DNA of 34,972 nucleotides from Kordia sp. (GTDB lineage Bacteria; Bacteroidota; Bacteroidia; Flavobacteriales; Flavobacteriaceae). The notes under the pieces are model-generated. The model saw only the letters and a program-made list of their open reading frames with translations. It was not told the DNA's origin and made no database searches. The stretch's first letter is position 1; every line of letters starts with the position of its first letter. Below, piece after piece: positions 8,682 through 17,683 of the stretch. Where the stretch lies: NCBI RefSeq assembly GCF_022447245.1, contig NZ_JAKVBC010000045.1, forward strand, positions 1-34,972, read 5' to 3'. The position numbers and the translations under genes were made by a program.

Positions 8682-9863
8682 TTACTGTCGTCCTCGTTGC
8701 CCTCGCTGACCACCTTGTCTTCCTTGTGGTTTTGGAGCATTTTCAAGTTCTTTTTGAGTAATAAAACCATCATCATTGGTATCTAATTTGGTAAAATCGC
8801 GTTGCAATGGACCTTTGACTTCCTCTTTGCTTAACTTTCCATCATTGTTAGAATCCATGTGTTTAAAAATTTGAACTATGCTAGGATGCTCTCTTCTATC
8901 TCTTCCTCGTTTTCCTCTTGGAAAACCTCCTAGTTCTCCACGCATTCCGCCTTCTACTTTGAAACTTTTATTTGGTGTTCCTACAAAAAATCGTGGCAGT
9001 GAAGGAAAGCTATCTGTAATTACATAATAATACGTTCCTTCAGGGAATTCAGGAGTTTTTCCGAAACGTCCATTCGCTTCATCCAAATCACCATGAACCT
9101 TTACATATTCAAAATCGCGCACATAAGTTCCATCGTATACGCCATCTGGTGCTGAAATTCCATCGCCTAGACGATTTCCTTCTCTGAGTTTGTAGCTAGA
9201 AGTCAATTCAACAAGTTCATTACTATCATTTGAAGCATAACCATATTTGTAGTAAATCGGAAAACCATCTGCTGCCCAACCAATCAGAAACATACTATTT
9301 TCTTTAGCTTGCTGTATAATTCCCCAAGGTGTTCCATGATAATGATATTCTCCTGTTGGCTGTACATGTGCGTTATTACAATCGTCTCCTAAATCTACAT
9401 TGGTACTTAAGGCCTCTTTTGACCATTCCATATTCATTTGACGCGTCTTAGGATTTACAAAAAATTCCATCGCTGTTGGTTCCATCTTCACACCATTAAT
9501 AGCTATACCAAAAACATATTCAGGTGTTCCTTGTCCTATCATTCCTTTACTGTAAACAGAAGTAAGTTTTTTATTCTTTTTAGGATGTAAGGCAACTTTA
9601 TATGTTTTATTTTGAGGAGAAATACGATTCGGGTTTCCAGCGTTTGGGAAACTTCCAGTTGCATGCTTTGGAATCGCATTTGATTTTATAATTCGGTATT
9701 TGCCTTGTTGAGTGATGGATACTTCACTCTTTTACTTTACCATCTCTGTACATTCGTATCCATCAGTAACTGAAAAAGTGTTAGTAGTTTCCTGTGCGAA
9801 TGCGAAATACGCAATCAAAAGAAATATAGGTGAGATTTTACTGTTCATTCTAAAAGATTTCAT
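8682..9863 (-). pseudogene. YHYH protein with C-terminal EF-hands, one in-frame TAA near the start
   Basis: The frame begins at ATG 9863 (or 9848) with a signal peptide (IFLLIAYFAFAQ). It hits TAA at 9732-9734 after codon 43, then stays open to 8682. The 286-residue downstream part starts with an internal ATG (9542) and lacks a signal peptide, so it would not be exported if started there. It contains the YHYH motif (GEYHYHGTPWG), a FLIGWAADGFPIYYKYGY loop, a GGR/K-rich hinge, and two canonical EF-hand loops (DSNNDGKLSKEE and DTNDDGFITQKE) for calcium. The C-terminus is Gln/Gly/Arg-rich. The residues before 9542 (YRIIKSNAIPKHATGSFPNAGNPN) fit the family, which shows that the gene is longer than the open part. 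Local frame changes around the stop are possible. Confidence 0.78.
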
Positions 9864-9929
9864 CTTGTTATTTTATACTTAGATGCAGTCTTTTAAAAAA
9901 ACTTGTGCAGAGTTTGTATTTTTTTTGGT

Positions 9930-10409
9930 TTACCCTCCTGGAGGAGGTCCTGGTGGTCTTCCATGAGATCCTCCTTTACGCCCTTTTGGCGGTCTTAGAG
10001 CATCTTTGATGAGTTTATTAAAACGTGAACGCTGTTCGTCATTACAAATTTTCTGAACTTCTTTAAAATGATAAAATGTATTTTCATCTCGTAAGCGTAT
10101 TTTGTCTCCAATGCGACGTGTAATTTCACTTACTTTTTCTTCACTATATGTTGATTGAGAGATGTAATCAAACAATTCATCTTTTAATCTTCTAACATCG
10201 CGCATGATTGTCATCATTTCTTCATGATGCGCATCATTCATTTGTGTGAATTTTTCCATTTGAGTTTCGTCAAATTGTAACTCTTTGGCTATAAATTTCC
10301 CAGGATTTGGTCCTTTGGGCGATTTATCAACAAAAATTTCATATATAAAATAGCCATTCATTACTAAAAGAAAAGCAACCAAGATGTAGAGTAATGTATT
10401 TTTTTTCAT
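9930..10409 (-). CDS. Spy/CpxP-like periplasmic protein (heavy-metal sensor-like)
   Basis: 159 residues. An N-terminal hydrophobic helix (about 6-24, signal anchor) is followed by a charged, all-helical region rich in Glu, Lys and Met with FDETQMEKFTQMNDAHHEEM and a second helix pair ending CNDEQRSRFNKLI. This layout matches the Spy/CpxP/'periplasmic heavy metal sensor' group, whose members act as envelope-stress chaperones or modulators. The C-terminus is a Pro/Gly/Arg tail. It is 14 bases downstream of the putative anti-sigma gene and intact. It may take part in sensing for the neighbouring sigma system (inference). Confidence 0.7.
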   Translation of the reverse strand: MKKNTLLYILVAFLLVMNGYFIYEIFVDKSPKGPNPGKFIAKELQFDETQMEKFTQMNDAHHEEMMTIMRDVRRLKDELFDYISQSTYSEEKVSEITRRIGDKIRLRDENTFYHFKEVQKICNDEQRSRFNKLIKDALRPPKGRKGGSHGRPPGPPPGG

Positions 10410-10423
10410 TTCCTTCCGCGAGT

Positions 10424-10738
10424 TTAATTAAATAATGAAGGTTGTTCGTTTCCTGACAATTCATGAAGCTTGGCAAACTCAGAAATGTTAGTATCGTATT
10501 CTGTTTGGTTCATTTGATAAATTCCAAAAATATTTATTAAAAACACGCAAATGAATGTAGCCAATTGTAACCTTGGGCTAAACCACCCGAAACTGTTAGA
10601 AACAGTTTCTTCCTGTTCCGAAAATAAACGCTGTAAGGTTTTGTCTCTAAAAAAGGGAGACACCTCTACTTCACTAATCGTATCAAGAACGTCCAATGTA
10701 GCATCAATATTATCTTGTATGTCTTTTAATTTCCTCAT
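10424..10738 (-). CDS. Small membrane protein, probable anti-sigma factor
   Basis: 104 residues with one transmembrane helix (about 57-75, LATFICVFLINIFGIYQM). The N-terminal half is cytoplasmic and charged (VEVSPFFRDKTLQRLF, a motif seen in short Bacteroidetes proteins encoded next to ECF sigma factors), followed by a short exported tail. It begins 38 bases after the sigma-factor stop. The position, topology and size support an anti-sigma role; no zinc-binding anti-sigma motif (HxxxCxxC) is visible, so this is inferred from context. Confidence 0.6.
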   Translation of the reverse strand: MRKLKDIQDNIDATLDVLDTISEVEVSPFFRDKTLQRLFSEQEETVSNSFGWFSPRLQLATFICVFLINIFGIYQMNQTEYDTNISEFAKLHELSGNEQPSLFN

Positions 10739-10776
10739 AATTCTCTTTTAGATGCAATTTTTTTATAAAACTTGCG

Positions 10777-11355
10777 TTAGATTGAATTTTTATAAAAATT
10801 TGCTAAGATTTTTTGTAAATTTTTCTTGGCACGAAACATTAAGGATTCTACAGAATATAAACTTTTCTCTGTAATTTCACCTACTTCCTTATAGCTTAAA
10901 CCATCGATCTTATGCAATGTAAATACAACACGTTGCGCTTCTGGTAATTGATGAATAGCTCTAAAAATAGTTTCGCTTTTTTCTTTGTTCTCTAATAAAA
11001 TTCCTGGATGATTCATTTCTGTGAAATACGACGTTTTATCTAATGGAATTTCATTTCCAAAAATAGATTGCATAAACGCAAAACGTTTTTTGGTGTTTTT
11101 CTTTCGGATAAATTCTAACGATTTATTTGTGGAAATTCTATAAATCCATGTGGATAGCTTTGAGTTTCCTTTAAATTTATGAATCGATCGAAATACTTCT
11201 ACAAAGACTTCTTGCGCTATATCTTCTGCGTCTTCTATATTTGGGACAAAAGACAAACAAGTATGAAAAACACGTTGCCCATACTCATCCAAAAGAAGAC
11301 TGTAAGCTGTGCGTTTTCCTTCTCGTAAATCGTTTATAAAAGTAGTTTCGTCCAA
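10777..11355 (-). CDS. ECF RNA polymerase sigma factor (sigma-70 family), TTG start
   Basis: 192 residues. Region 2 is visible at LLLDEYGQRVFHTC...IEDAEDIAQEVFVEVFRSI with the STWIYRISTNKSLEFIRKK core-binding segment. Region 4 is at LPEAQRVVFTLHKIDGLSYKEVGEITEKSLYSVESLMFRAKKNL (helix-turn-helix for -35 binding). The only sensible start is a TTG at 11355 (protein reads M-DETTFINDL); no in-frame ATG lies upstream, so either TTG is used or an ATG has mutated. First gene of the minus-strand cluster and intact. It probably drives the Spy and YHYH genes behind it. Divergent from rsmB with a 76-bp gap. Confidence 0.85.
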   Translation of the reverse strand: MDETTFINDLREGKRTAYSLLLDEYGQRVFHTCLSFVPNIEDAEDIAQEVFVEVFRSIHKFKGNSKLSTWIYRISTNKSLEFIRKKNTKKRFAFMQSIFGNEIPLDKTSYFTEMNHPGILLENKEKSETIFRAIHQLPEAQRVVFTLHKIDGLSYKEVGEITEKSLYSVESLMFRAKKNLQKILANFYKNSI

Positions 11356-11405
11356 TAGTTTTGTTTGATTCTTTAAATTAACTAAAAAATATAAACATAA
11401 AACAA

Positions 11406-11413
11406 TACCTTTG
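11406..11413 (+). promoter_or_regulatory. -7 promoter box of the RsmB-like gene
   Basis: TACCTTTG followed by C matches the Bacteroidetes -7 consensus and lies 18 bases before the ATG at 11432. Confidence 0.5.
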
Positions 11414-11431
11414 CGCTTTAATTTGAATTAG

Positions 11432-12637
11432 ATGCGATTACACAGAAATTTGGTTTTTTCCGTAATAGATGGATTAAATCTAATATTTAATGAAGGAGCG
11501 TATGCCGACAAAGTAGTTGAAAAGTTACTGAAAAGAGATGCCCGTTGGGGAAGTCGCGATCGTAAGTTTGTTGCAGAAACTACATATGAAATTGTACGTT
11601 GGAAACGCTTGTATGCTGAGATTGCTGATATTAAGGAAAATTATTCTCGTGAAAACCTATGGCGCATGTTTGCGGTTTGGGCAACACTAAGAGGTATTGA
11701 GTTACCCGATTGGAATCAACTTGCCGGAACGCCAACACGTAGAATTAAAGGTCGCTTTGATGAACTTTCAAAGATTCGAAAAATTAAAGAGTCTATTCCT
11801 GATTGGTTAGATGATTTGGGAGTTAAAGAGCTCGGAGAAGCAGTTTGGACGAAAGAAATTAATGCACTAAATAAGCAAGCAGACGTTATTTTACGTGCCA
11901 ATACACTCAAAACTACCAAAGACAAATTACAAGAATTGTTGTCTAAGCTTGATATAGAGACAGAAACAATTAATGGATATGCTTCTGCATTACGTTTAAA
12001 ACAACGTGCCAATATTTTTAAGAATGATGCTTTTAAAAGCGGAATGTTTGAAGTGCAAGATGCTTCTTCTCAATTGGTTTCTGAGTTATTAGATGTAAAA
12101 CCAGGAATGAAAGTGGTGGACACTTGTGCTGGTGCTGGAGGAAAGTCATTGCATTTAGCAGCTTTGATGGAAAATAAAGGACAACTAATTTCTCTAGATA
12201 TTTATGAAGGAAAACTGCGTGAATTGAAGCGTAGAGCACGACGAAATGGTGCTCACAATATAGAAACGCGCGTGATTTCTTCCACGAAAGTGATTAAAAA
12301 ATTATATGACAAAGCCGATCGTGTATTGATTGATGCTCCATGTTCTGGATTGGGTGTTTTACGTAGAAATCCAGATGCAAAATGGAAAATTCAGCCCGAT
12401 TTTCTAGAAAAAATAAAAAATACACAGCAAGATATTTTACAACGATACTCTCGTATGGTAAAGTCTGGCGGAAAATTAGTATATGCTACCTGTTCTATCT
12501 TACCTTCAGAAAATCAAGAACAAGTAGAGAAATTTTTAGCCACAAATGATGAGTTTACATTAGTAGAGGATAAGAAAGTTTTAGCTTCAGAATCTGGATT
12601 TGACGGATTTTACATGGCTTTACTACAGCGAAAATAG
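11432..12637 (+). CDS. RsmB/NOP-family RNA (cytosine-5) methyltransferase
   Basis: 401 residues. An N-terminal NusB-like helical part with R-D-A-R-W-G-S-R-D-R (35-44) is followed by the Rossmann methyltransferase domain. The SAM motif is VVDTCAGAGGKSLHLA (228-243), the acidic residue is in SLDIYEG, motif IV is DAPCSGLGVLRRNPD with Cys304, and motif VI is YATCSILPSENQ with the catalytic Cys354. Both cysteines of the m5C mechanism are present. The family methylates C5 of cytosine in rRNA (RsmB: 16S C967). The exact site in this clade is not certain from sequence. Intact. Confidence 0.88.
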   Translation: MRLHRNLVFSVIDGLNLIFNEGAYADKVVEKLLKRDARWGSRDRKFVAETTYEIVRWKRLYAEIADIKENYSRENLWRMFAVWATLRGIELPDWNQLAGTPTRRIKGRFDELSKIRKIKESIPDWLDDLGVKELGEAVWTKEINALNKQADVILRANTLKTTKDKLQELLSKLDIETETINGYASALRLKQRANIFKNDAFKSGMFEVQDASSQLVSELLDVKPGMKVVDTCAGAGGKSLHLAALMENKGQLISLDIYEGKLRELKRRARRNGAHNIETRVISSTKVIKKLYDKADRVLIDAPCSGLGVLRRNPDAKWKIQPDFLEKIKNTQQDILQRYSRMVKSGGKLVYATCSILPSENQEQVEKFLATNDEFTLVEDKKVLASESGFDGFYMALLQRK

Positions 12638-12672
12638 AACCCTAAATTATTTCAATATATATTTTATTTACA

Positions 12673-14529
12673 ATGAAAAGAACATTACTTTTTTTAATCG
12701 GATTGATATCATTCTCTGCTGTTGCACAACAGTCGTATTATAATGATGTGAATCTTACCCTGACGGGAACACAATTGCGTGATGCTTTGGCTACTAAAGT
12801 AATCAATACACACTCAAATTCTTTATCATATTCTGAAGTTTGGGATGCAACAATGGTTACCGATCTTGATCCTAACAATTCAAATAATGTATTGTTATTA
12901 TACGGTTGGGAAAATGGGAGTGACGGTGATGTTACTAACGATTTATCAAGAGATAAGAATAATAACGGAGGGAGTAACGGTCAATGGAACAGAGAGCATA
13001 CATTTGCAAACTCTTTGGCTAGTCCTGATTTAGATGCAAATACAACAAATGGACCTCCATATAGCGATGCTCACAATTTACGTTCAACAGACGTACAACG
13101 TAATGGACAACGTGGAAATCGTTTGTTTTCTGCAGGTTCAGGAAATTCAGGAACTGTTGGTGCATACTGGTATCCTGGTGATGCAACTTCTGGAGGAACT
13201 GATTGGCGTGGTGATGTAGCTAGAATTGTAATGTATATGTATATTCGTTATGGAAATCAATGTGCTCCTAATTTAGTAGCTAATGGAACTACAAATAGTG
13301 TAGATTCTAATATGATTGACTTATTGTTAGAATGGAATGCAGCAGATCCTGTGTCTCCTCATGAAGATGCACGTAATGCATATCACGAAGATATTTTTAA
13401 CGCAACTGCACAAGGAAATCGTAACCCGTTTATTGATAATCCTCGTTTAGCAACTCAGATTTGGGGAGGAACTCCTGCGGAAGACCGTTGGGGAATTTTT
13501 AGTGGTGATACTGAAGCGCCTAGCATACCAATGAACGTAGTGGTAAGTAACGAAACTTCAAATACTATTGATCTTTCTTGGGATGCTTCAACAGATAATA
13601 TTGGTGTTACTGCATACGAAATATACGTTGGCGGAATGCTAAATCAAACAGTTGCGACTACAAATGCTACTATTACTGGTTTATCGGCTTCTACAACTTA
13701 CTCTTTTACAGTATTAGCCAAAGATGCAGAAGGAAATAGTTCAGCACAATCAACTCCTGCAAATGGAACGACATTAGCTGGCGGCGGTGGATCAGGAGGC
13801 AATTTGTACATCTCTGAATATATGGAAGGAAGTTCATTCAACAAAGCCTTAGAAATTGCCAACTTTACTGGATCGACTGTTGATTTAAATACTCCTGGAG
13901 AAGTTTATACGCTAAAAATTAGCACTAATGGAAATGCTACATGGAATTCAACCTATTCATTCCCTATGGGTGCTATGATTAATGACGGCGATGTATATGT
14001 AATTGCACATACTAGTTTGGCTGTTTGTACTGGAGTTGTAGACGATTCTGATAATACAATTACAGGTTATAATGGAAATGATGCTATTGGTTTATTTAAA
14101 AATGATGTATTAATTGATATTCTTGGAACTTTAGGAGATAATAGTGATTATGCTGAAAATACAACTTTAGTTAGAAAGGCGAGTGTCAATTCGGCAAATA
14201 CAACTTATACGCCAAGCGAGTGGGATACTTTCCCTTCTAATACATGTTCAGACTTAGGAATGCATACGCAAACTTTAAGTGTAGCATCGTTTGATATTAA
14301 TGAGTTTACAATATATCCTAATCCAGTGAATGGAAATGTGGTATACATCAACACAAAAAATAATACACAAGTTACCGCTGTAAAAATCTATGATATTACT
14401 GGAAAAGAGATTTTACAACAAATAAATCCTACTAGTGAAATCAATGTTCAGGGGCTACAACAAGGAATGTACATATTACAAATAAAATCTAAAAATCAAA
14501 CAATTACTAAAAAGTTGATAAAACAATAG
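12673..14529 (+). CDS. Secreted endonuclease I with FN3, lamin-tail and T9SS sorting domains
   Basis: 618 residues. A signal peptide (1-19, LLFLIGLISFSAVAQ) is followed by an endonuclease I (EndA/NucM-type) domain at about 30-270. It has the catalytic W-N-R-E-H (105-109), then DAHNLRSTDVQRNGQRGN with the metal-binding Asn/Arg residues, and the YWYPGD and WRGDVAR segments of the family. Residues about 281-366 are a fibronectin type III domain, followed by a GGGGSGG linker. Residues about 378-510 resemble a lamin-tail domain (LYISEYMEGSSFNKALEIAN). The last 75 residues are a type A T9SS sorting domain (FTIYPNPVNGNVVYI ... GMYILQIK). The predicted role is extracellular or surface-bound DNA degradation for nutrient or phosphate scavenging, exported by T9SS. 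It begins 35 bases after the RsmB gene and has its own strong terminator. Confidence 0.87.
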   Translation: MKRTLLFLIGLISFSAVAQQSYYNDVNLTLTGTQLRDALATKVINTHSNSLSYSEVWDATMVTDLDPNNSNNVLLLYGWENGSDGDVTNDLSRDKNNNGGSNGQWNREHTFANSLASPDLDANTTNGPPYSDAHNLRSTDVQRNGQRGNRLFSAGSGNSGTVGAYWYPGDATSGGTDWRGDVARIVMYMYIRYGNQCAPNLVANGTTNSVDSNMIDLLLEWNAADPVSPHEDARNAYHEDIFNATAQGNRNPFIDNPRLATQIWGGTPAEDRWGIFSGDTEAPSIPMNVVVSNETSNTIDLSWDASTDNIGVTAYEIYVGGMLNQTVATTNATITGLSASTTYSFTVLAKDAEGNSSAQSTPANGTTLAGGGGSGGNLYISEYMEGSSFNKALEIANFTGSTVDLNTPGEVYTLKISTNGNATWNSTYSFPMGAMINDGDVYVIAHTSLAVCTGVVDDSDNTITGYNGNDAIGLFKNDVLIDILGTLGDNSDYAENTTLVRKASVNSANTTYTPSEWDTFPSNTCSDLGMHTQTLSVASFDINEFTIYPNPVNGNVVYINTKNNTQVTAVKIYDITGKEILQQINPTSEINVQGLQQGMYILQIKSKNQTITKKLIKQ

Positions 14530-14550
14530 GTAATTACACGTGATTTATAA

Positions 14551-14592
14551 AAAGCGATACTATTCTCACGAAATAGTATCGCTTTTTTTTTA
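14551..14592 (+). terminator. Strong intrinsic terminator after the endonuclease gene
   Basis: A perfect 14-bp stem, AAAGCGATACTATT (14551-14564) / AATAGTATCGCTTT (14572-14585), with a 7-nt loop and a T-run. Confidence 0.9.
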
Positions 14593-14617
14593 GCTTTATG
14601 TAAAATTAAAACCAGCC

Positions 14618-15745
14618 ATGAAAAAAATTACCCCTGTACTACTTGTACTTTTTTGCTCATTTAGTTCTTATTCGCAAGATACCGAAGCACCTACAACTCC
14701 AATAAACTTTCAATTTGTAGACAATCCAATAGTGCAACCAGATAATATTTCTGTAGAATGGGAACATTCAACAGATAATATTGGTGTAGTCACCTACGAA
14801 ATATACATTAACGGTACGTTATCAAGAATTGTAGACTATGATGGGGCTAATGCTATTCAATATGCCAGTTATCTTAACTATCCTAATGGAACATATTGCT
14901 TAACTATTCTTGCTAGAGACGCAGCAGGAAATGCCTCTCCTTTATCTGATCAAGTTTGTAAAACTGTCAATGTAATTTACCAAAATGGTCCTCCTGAGCT
15001 CTATTTGTCTGGTTTTTTAAATTATACAGGAAGTGAGAAAGCCATTGAAATATCGAATATGACTAATAGTACCATTGATTTATCAGATTACTCTGTGAAA
15101 ATAAGTTATGATGGTAGTACAACATGGGATGTAGTATATACATTCCCGGCTAATTCTGTAATACCTTCTTTAGAAAGTTTTATTATTGCGCACCCTAGTC
15201 TTTCAATTTGTTCAACTATGATTTCAAATTTAGGAATCAATATTGATTATAGCACTAATCTTACTAGCATTAATGGAAATGATGCCATTGGTTTATTTAA
15301 GTATGATATTTTATATGATATCATTGGAGAATTGGGCAATAATGCCACACATACAAATACCGATCAATTTATTAAAAGAGGTACCTATGCTACCACAATA
15401 CCTTCCACTTCTTTTAATGTGAACACTTGGGATATTGAAGTAAGTAATGGAAGTTGTCCTAGTTCATTTGGATTCCCTAATATGGCTTTATTAAATATAA
15501 AAGAGCAAGAATTGAATTCATTTGAAATATATCCTAACCCAACTAATGGAAACATTGTGTACATCAAGAATCAAAATAATGTAGAAATCGCTACTGTAAA
15601 AATATTTGACCTCACAGGAAAACAAGTTTTACAACAAACAAATCCTTCAAATAAAATCAATGTCGAAACATTACAGCAAGGAATGTATATTCTTCAACTA
15701 GAAATCAACAACAATATGATTACCAAAAAATTAATAAAAAAATAA
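14618..15745 (+). CDS. Secreted FN3 and lamin-tail protein with T9SS sorting domain
   Basis: 375 residues, paralogous to the C-terminal two thirds of the endonuclease upstream but with no nuclease domain. A signal peptide (1-19, LLVLFCSFSSYSQ) is followed by an FN3 domain (about 24-115, DTEAPTTPINFQF ... VEWEHSTDNIGVVTYEIYING) and a lamin-tail domain (about 128-270, LYLSGFLNYTGSEKAIEISN ... NGNDAIGLFKYDILYDIIG). The T9SS type A sorting domain is at about 298-375 (FEIYPNPTNGNIVYI ... GMYILQLE). No catalytic residues are visible. It is probably an adhesion or binding protein at the cell surface. It is the middle member of the tandem family. Confidence 0.82.
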   Translation: MKKITPVLLVLFCSFSSYSQDTEAPTTPINFQFVDNPIVQPDNISVEWEHSTDNIGVVTYEIYINGTLSRIVDYDGANAIQYASYLNYPNGTYCLTILARDAAGNASPLSDQVCKTVNVIYQNGPPELYLSGFLNYTGSEKAIEISNMTNSTIDLSDYSVKISYDGSTTWDVVYTFPANSVIPSLESFIIAHPSLSICSTMISNLGINIDYSTNLTSINGNDAIGLFKYDILYDIIGELGNNATHTNTDQFIKRGTYATTIPSTSFNVNTWDIEVSNGSCPSSFGFPNMALLNIKEQELNSFEIYPNPTNGNIVYIKNQNNVEIATVKIFDLTGKQVLQQTNPSNKINVETLQQGMYILQLEINNNMITKKLIKK

Positions 15746-15831
15746 AAAGTATACAGTTTTATAAATATGGTTGAGTTAAATAAAGTGTGAATCTAATTTT
15801 TAATACTTTTAAATAAAAAAATTGTACACCT

Positions 15832-16778
15832 ATGAAAAAAATTACATGCGCTATTTTACCGTTCTTGGCTACACTTTCTTGTTTTGCTCAAGTTACAGAA
15901 CCGCCAAGTACTCCAACAAATTTAGTTATTGATTATCTAATTGGTTATTTAGGCTGTAGTTCTTCTACAGACAATGTTCAGTTCATAGAATATGATATGT
16001 AAGTAAATGATGTAATTCGACTCACTATTGATCACCTGCCAAATGCAGGAAATACAGTTATTTTAAACGATTTAGAGTAATTCAATTACGGGGAAACATA
16101 TATATTTGAAGTATTAGCTTGAAATACTTCTATCAATGAATCTTCTTTTAGTAACTATGCATCTTTTGCTGCTAGTGTTTAGGAACTAACCACTTCCCAA
16201 ATCACGCATTCATTTCAAGAATAATGAACGGTGATAATGATAATAAAGTAATTGAGGTTTTAAACATCAATGAATTCTATTTTGATCTATCTGGTTTTAG
16301 TTTAAAATAAGTCACGACGGAAATGACGTCAATGGTTTGTTTTATAATTATTTACTCATTGATCGCCTTGGAAATTTAGAGGAAAAACATTACATATATT
16401 GGAGCCAATGAAATGGGACTCAGAACTTATTACGTAGATCAACATATACCTTGGACGGTAGCACCTATTACTGAATATTTAAATGTTTGTGTAGACTTTT
16501 TAGGAGAAGAATACTATTTACTAAGTATTCCAGAAGTAACTGCCAAAACTGTCGCTGTATATCCAAATCCTGTAAAAGGGAATGTTTTATATTTTGAATC
16601 AAAAAACGGTCAGCATATACATTCAGTTGCTATTGTAGACACGACAGGAAAAATGATTTTATCTGGCGCACAAATTCGCAACAATCAGTTAGACATTCAA
16701 AATATATCTCAGGGAATTTATTTTGTTAAAATTCAATCAGGCGATAAAGTCAGCATTCACAAAATGATTCGTCAATAA
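15832..16778 (+). pseudogene. Decayed third copy of the FN3/lamin-tail/T9SS protein
   Basis: It starts at ATG 15832 with a signal peptide (ILPFLATLSCFAQ) and an FN3 start (EPPSTPTNLVI, then SSSTDNVQFIEYDM). In-frame stops occur at TAA 16000, TAA 16078, TGA 16120 and TAG 16180, followed by frameshifts. The lamin-tail part is recognisable (DNDNKVIEVLNINEFYFDLSGFSLK, then, in another frame, ISHDGND and NGLFYNYLLIDRLGN). About 50 residues between those two parts are missing compared with the gene upstream, which suggests an internal deletion. The last 121 codons (from 16413) are open and give a full sorting domain (VAVYPNPVKGNVLYF ... GIYFVKIQ). This is an old pseudogene compared with the single-lesion genes elsewhere in the window. 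Confidence 0.88.
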
Positions 16779-16800
16779 ATAATTAAAAAATTACTTCAAG

Positions 16801-16833
16801 AAAAAAGCTCCAAATGTACATTTTGAGCTTTTA
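16801..16833. terminator. Terminator between the pseudogene and racemase
   Basis: The stem AAAAGCTC-AAATGT / ACATTT-GAGCTTTT has one mismatch. It is A-rich on the left and T-rich on the right, so it can act in both directions between convergent genes. Confidence 0.65.
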
Positions 16834-16916
16834 TATATTACATAATTATGCCAGTTATCATGTAATTTCCTGTAAAAATAATAAGTATTTTTTAATCATA
16901 AAAATCATGCAAATAA

Positions 16917-17609
16917 CTAATTCATTGCCAAATACATAGCTTTAGTTGCATGAATTTTAGTAGTATCAAATACAGGAATGGAAACATCTTTTTGTTGTAT
17001 CAATAATGGAATTTCTGTACATCCCAAAATAACACCTTCTGCTCCTTCTTCATTCTTTAAACGTTCTATAATTTGCACATAGTTTGCGCGTGAACTTTCT
17101 TTCAATTCTCCTTTGGGCAATTCTTCGTAAATCACACGATTAATTTCTTTTCGCTCTTCTGCATTCGGAATTAACGAATTGATTCCAAATGAGCTCAATA
17201 CATCTTTATAAAAATCCATTTCCATGGTGTACTTAGTTCCTAACAATAAAACCGTTTTTAAGTTCTTTTCTACGATTTTTTCCGCTGTTGCTTCTGCAAT
17301 ATGAATTACAGGTACAGAAACGCTTTTACGAACTGCTTCAATGGTTAAATGCATGGTGTTTGCTGTGATTAGAACCAAACTTGCACCAGCATTTTCTAGA
17401 TTTTTTGCAGCGTCAGCCATAATTTCATCTAACAAATCCCAACATCCTTCGTGCTGTAATTTTTTAATCTGCCCAAAATCAACCGAATTGATAAGACATT
17501 TTGCAGAATGTGATGTGCCAGTATGTTCTTCGGCTAAATCATTTAAAATTTGATAATATAATATAGTAGATTGTGGTGTAATGCCACCAATAAGTCCAAT
17601 AGTTTTCAT
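16917..17609 (-). CDS. Aspartate/glutamate racemase family protein, Thr/Cys active site
   Basis: 230 residues, a normal length. Family marks are IGLIGGITPQSTILYY at the N-terminus, ITANTMHL (81-88), VIHIAEATAEKI, LLLGTKYTM, and GCTEIPLLI (196-204). PLP-independent racemases use two cysteines. Here Cys197 is present (GCTEI), but the first position is Thr82 (T-A-N-T-M-H in place of C-A-N-T-M-H). The E. coli L-aspartate/glutamate-specific racemase (YgeA, EcL-DER) is described with the same Thr/Cys pair, so the protein may act on L- to D-Asp/Glu in that atypical way. It is divergent from hutI with a 74-bp gap. The link to histidine breakdown (which yields L-glutamate) is only suggested by position. 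Confidence 0.85.
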   Translation of the reverse strand: MKTIGLIGGITPQSTILYYQILNDLAEEHTGTSHSAKCLINSVDFGQIKKLQHEGCWDLLDEIMADAAKNLENAGASLVLITANTMHLTIEAVRKSVSVPVIHIAEATAEKIVEKNLKTVLLLGTKYTMEMDFYKDVLSSFGINSLIPNAEERKEINRVIYEELPKGELKESSRANYVQIIERLKNEEGAEGVILGCTEIPLLIQQKDVSIPVFDTTKIHATKAMYLAMN

Positions 17610-17657
17610 GATCGAGAATTAATGCTGTTAAAATTAGGGATTTATTTGCTTTGCTTC

Positions 17658-17665
17658 TACATTTG
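17658..17665 (+). promoter_or_regulatory. -7 promoter box of hutI
   Basis: TACATTTG fits TAnnTTTG and lies 18 bases before the ATG at 17684, in the gap between divergent genes. Confidence 0.5.
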
Positions 17666-17683
17666 TAACTATAATTTTAGCAC

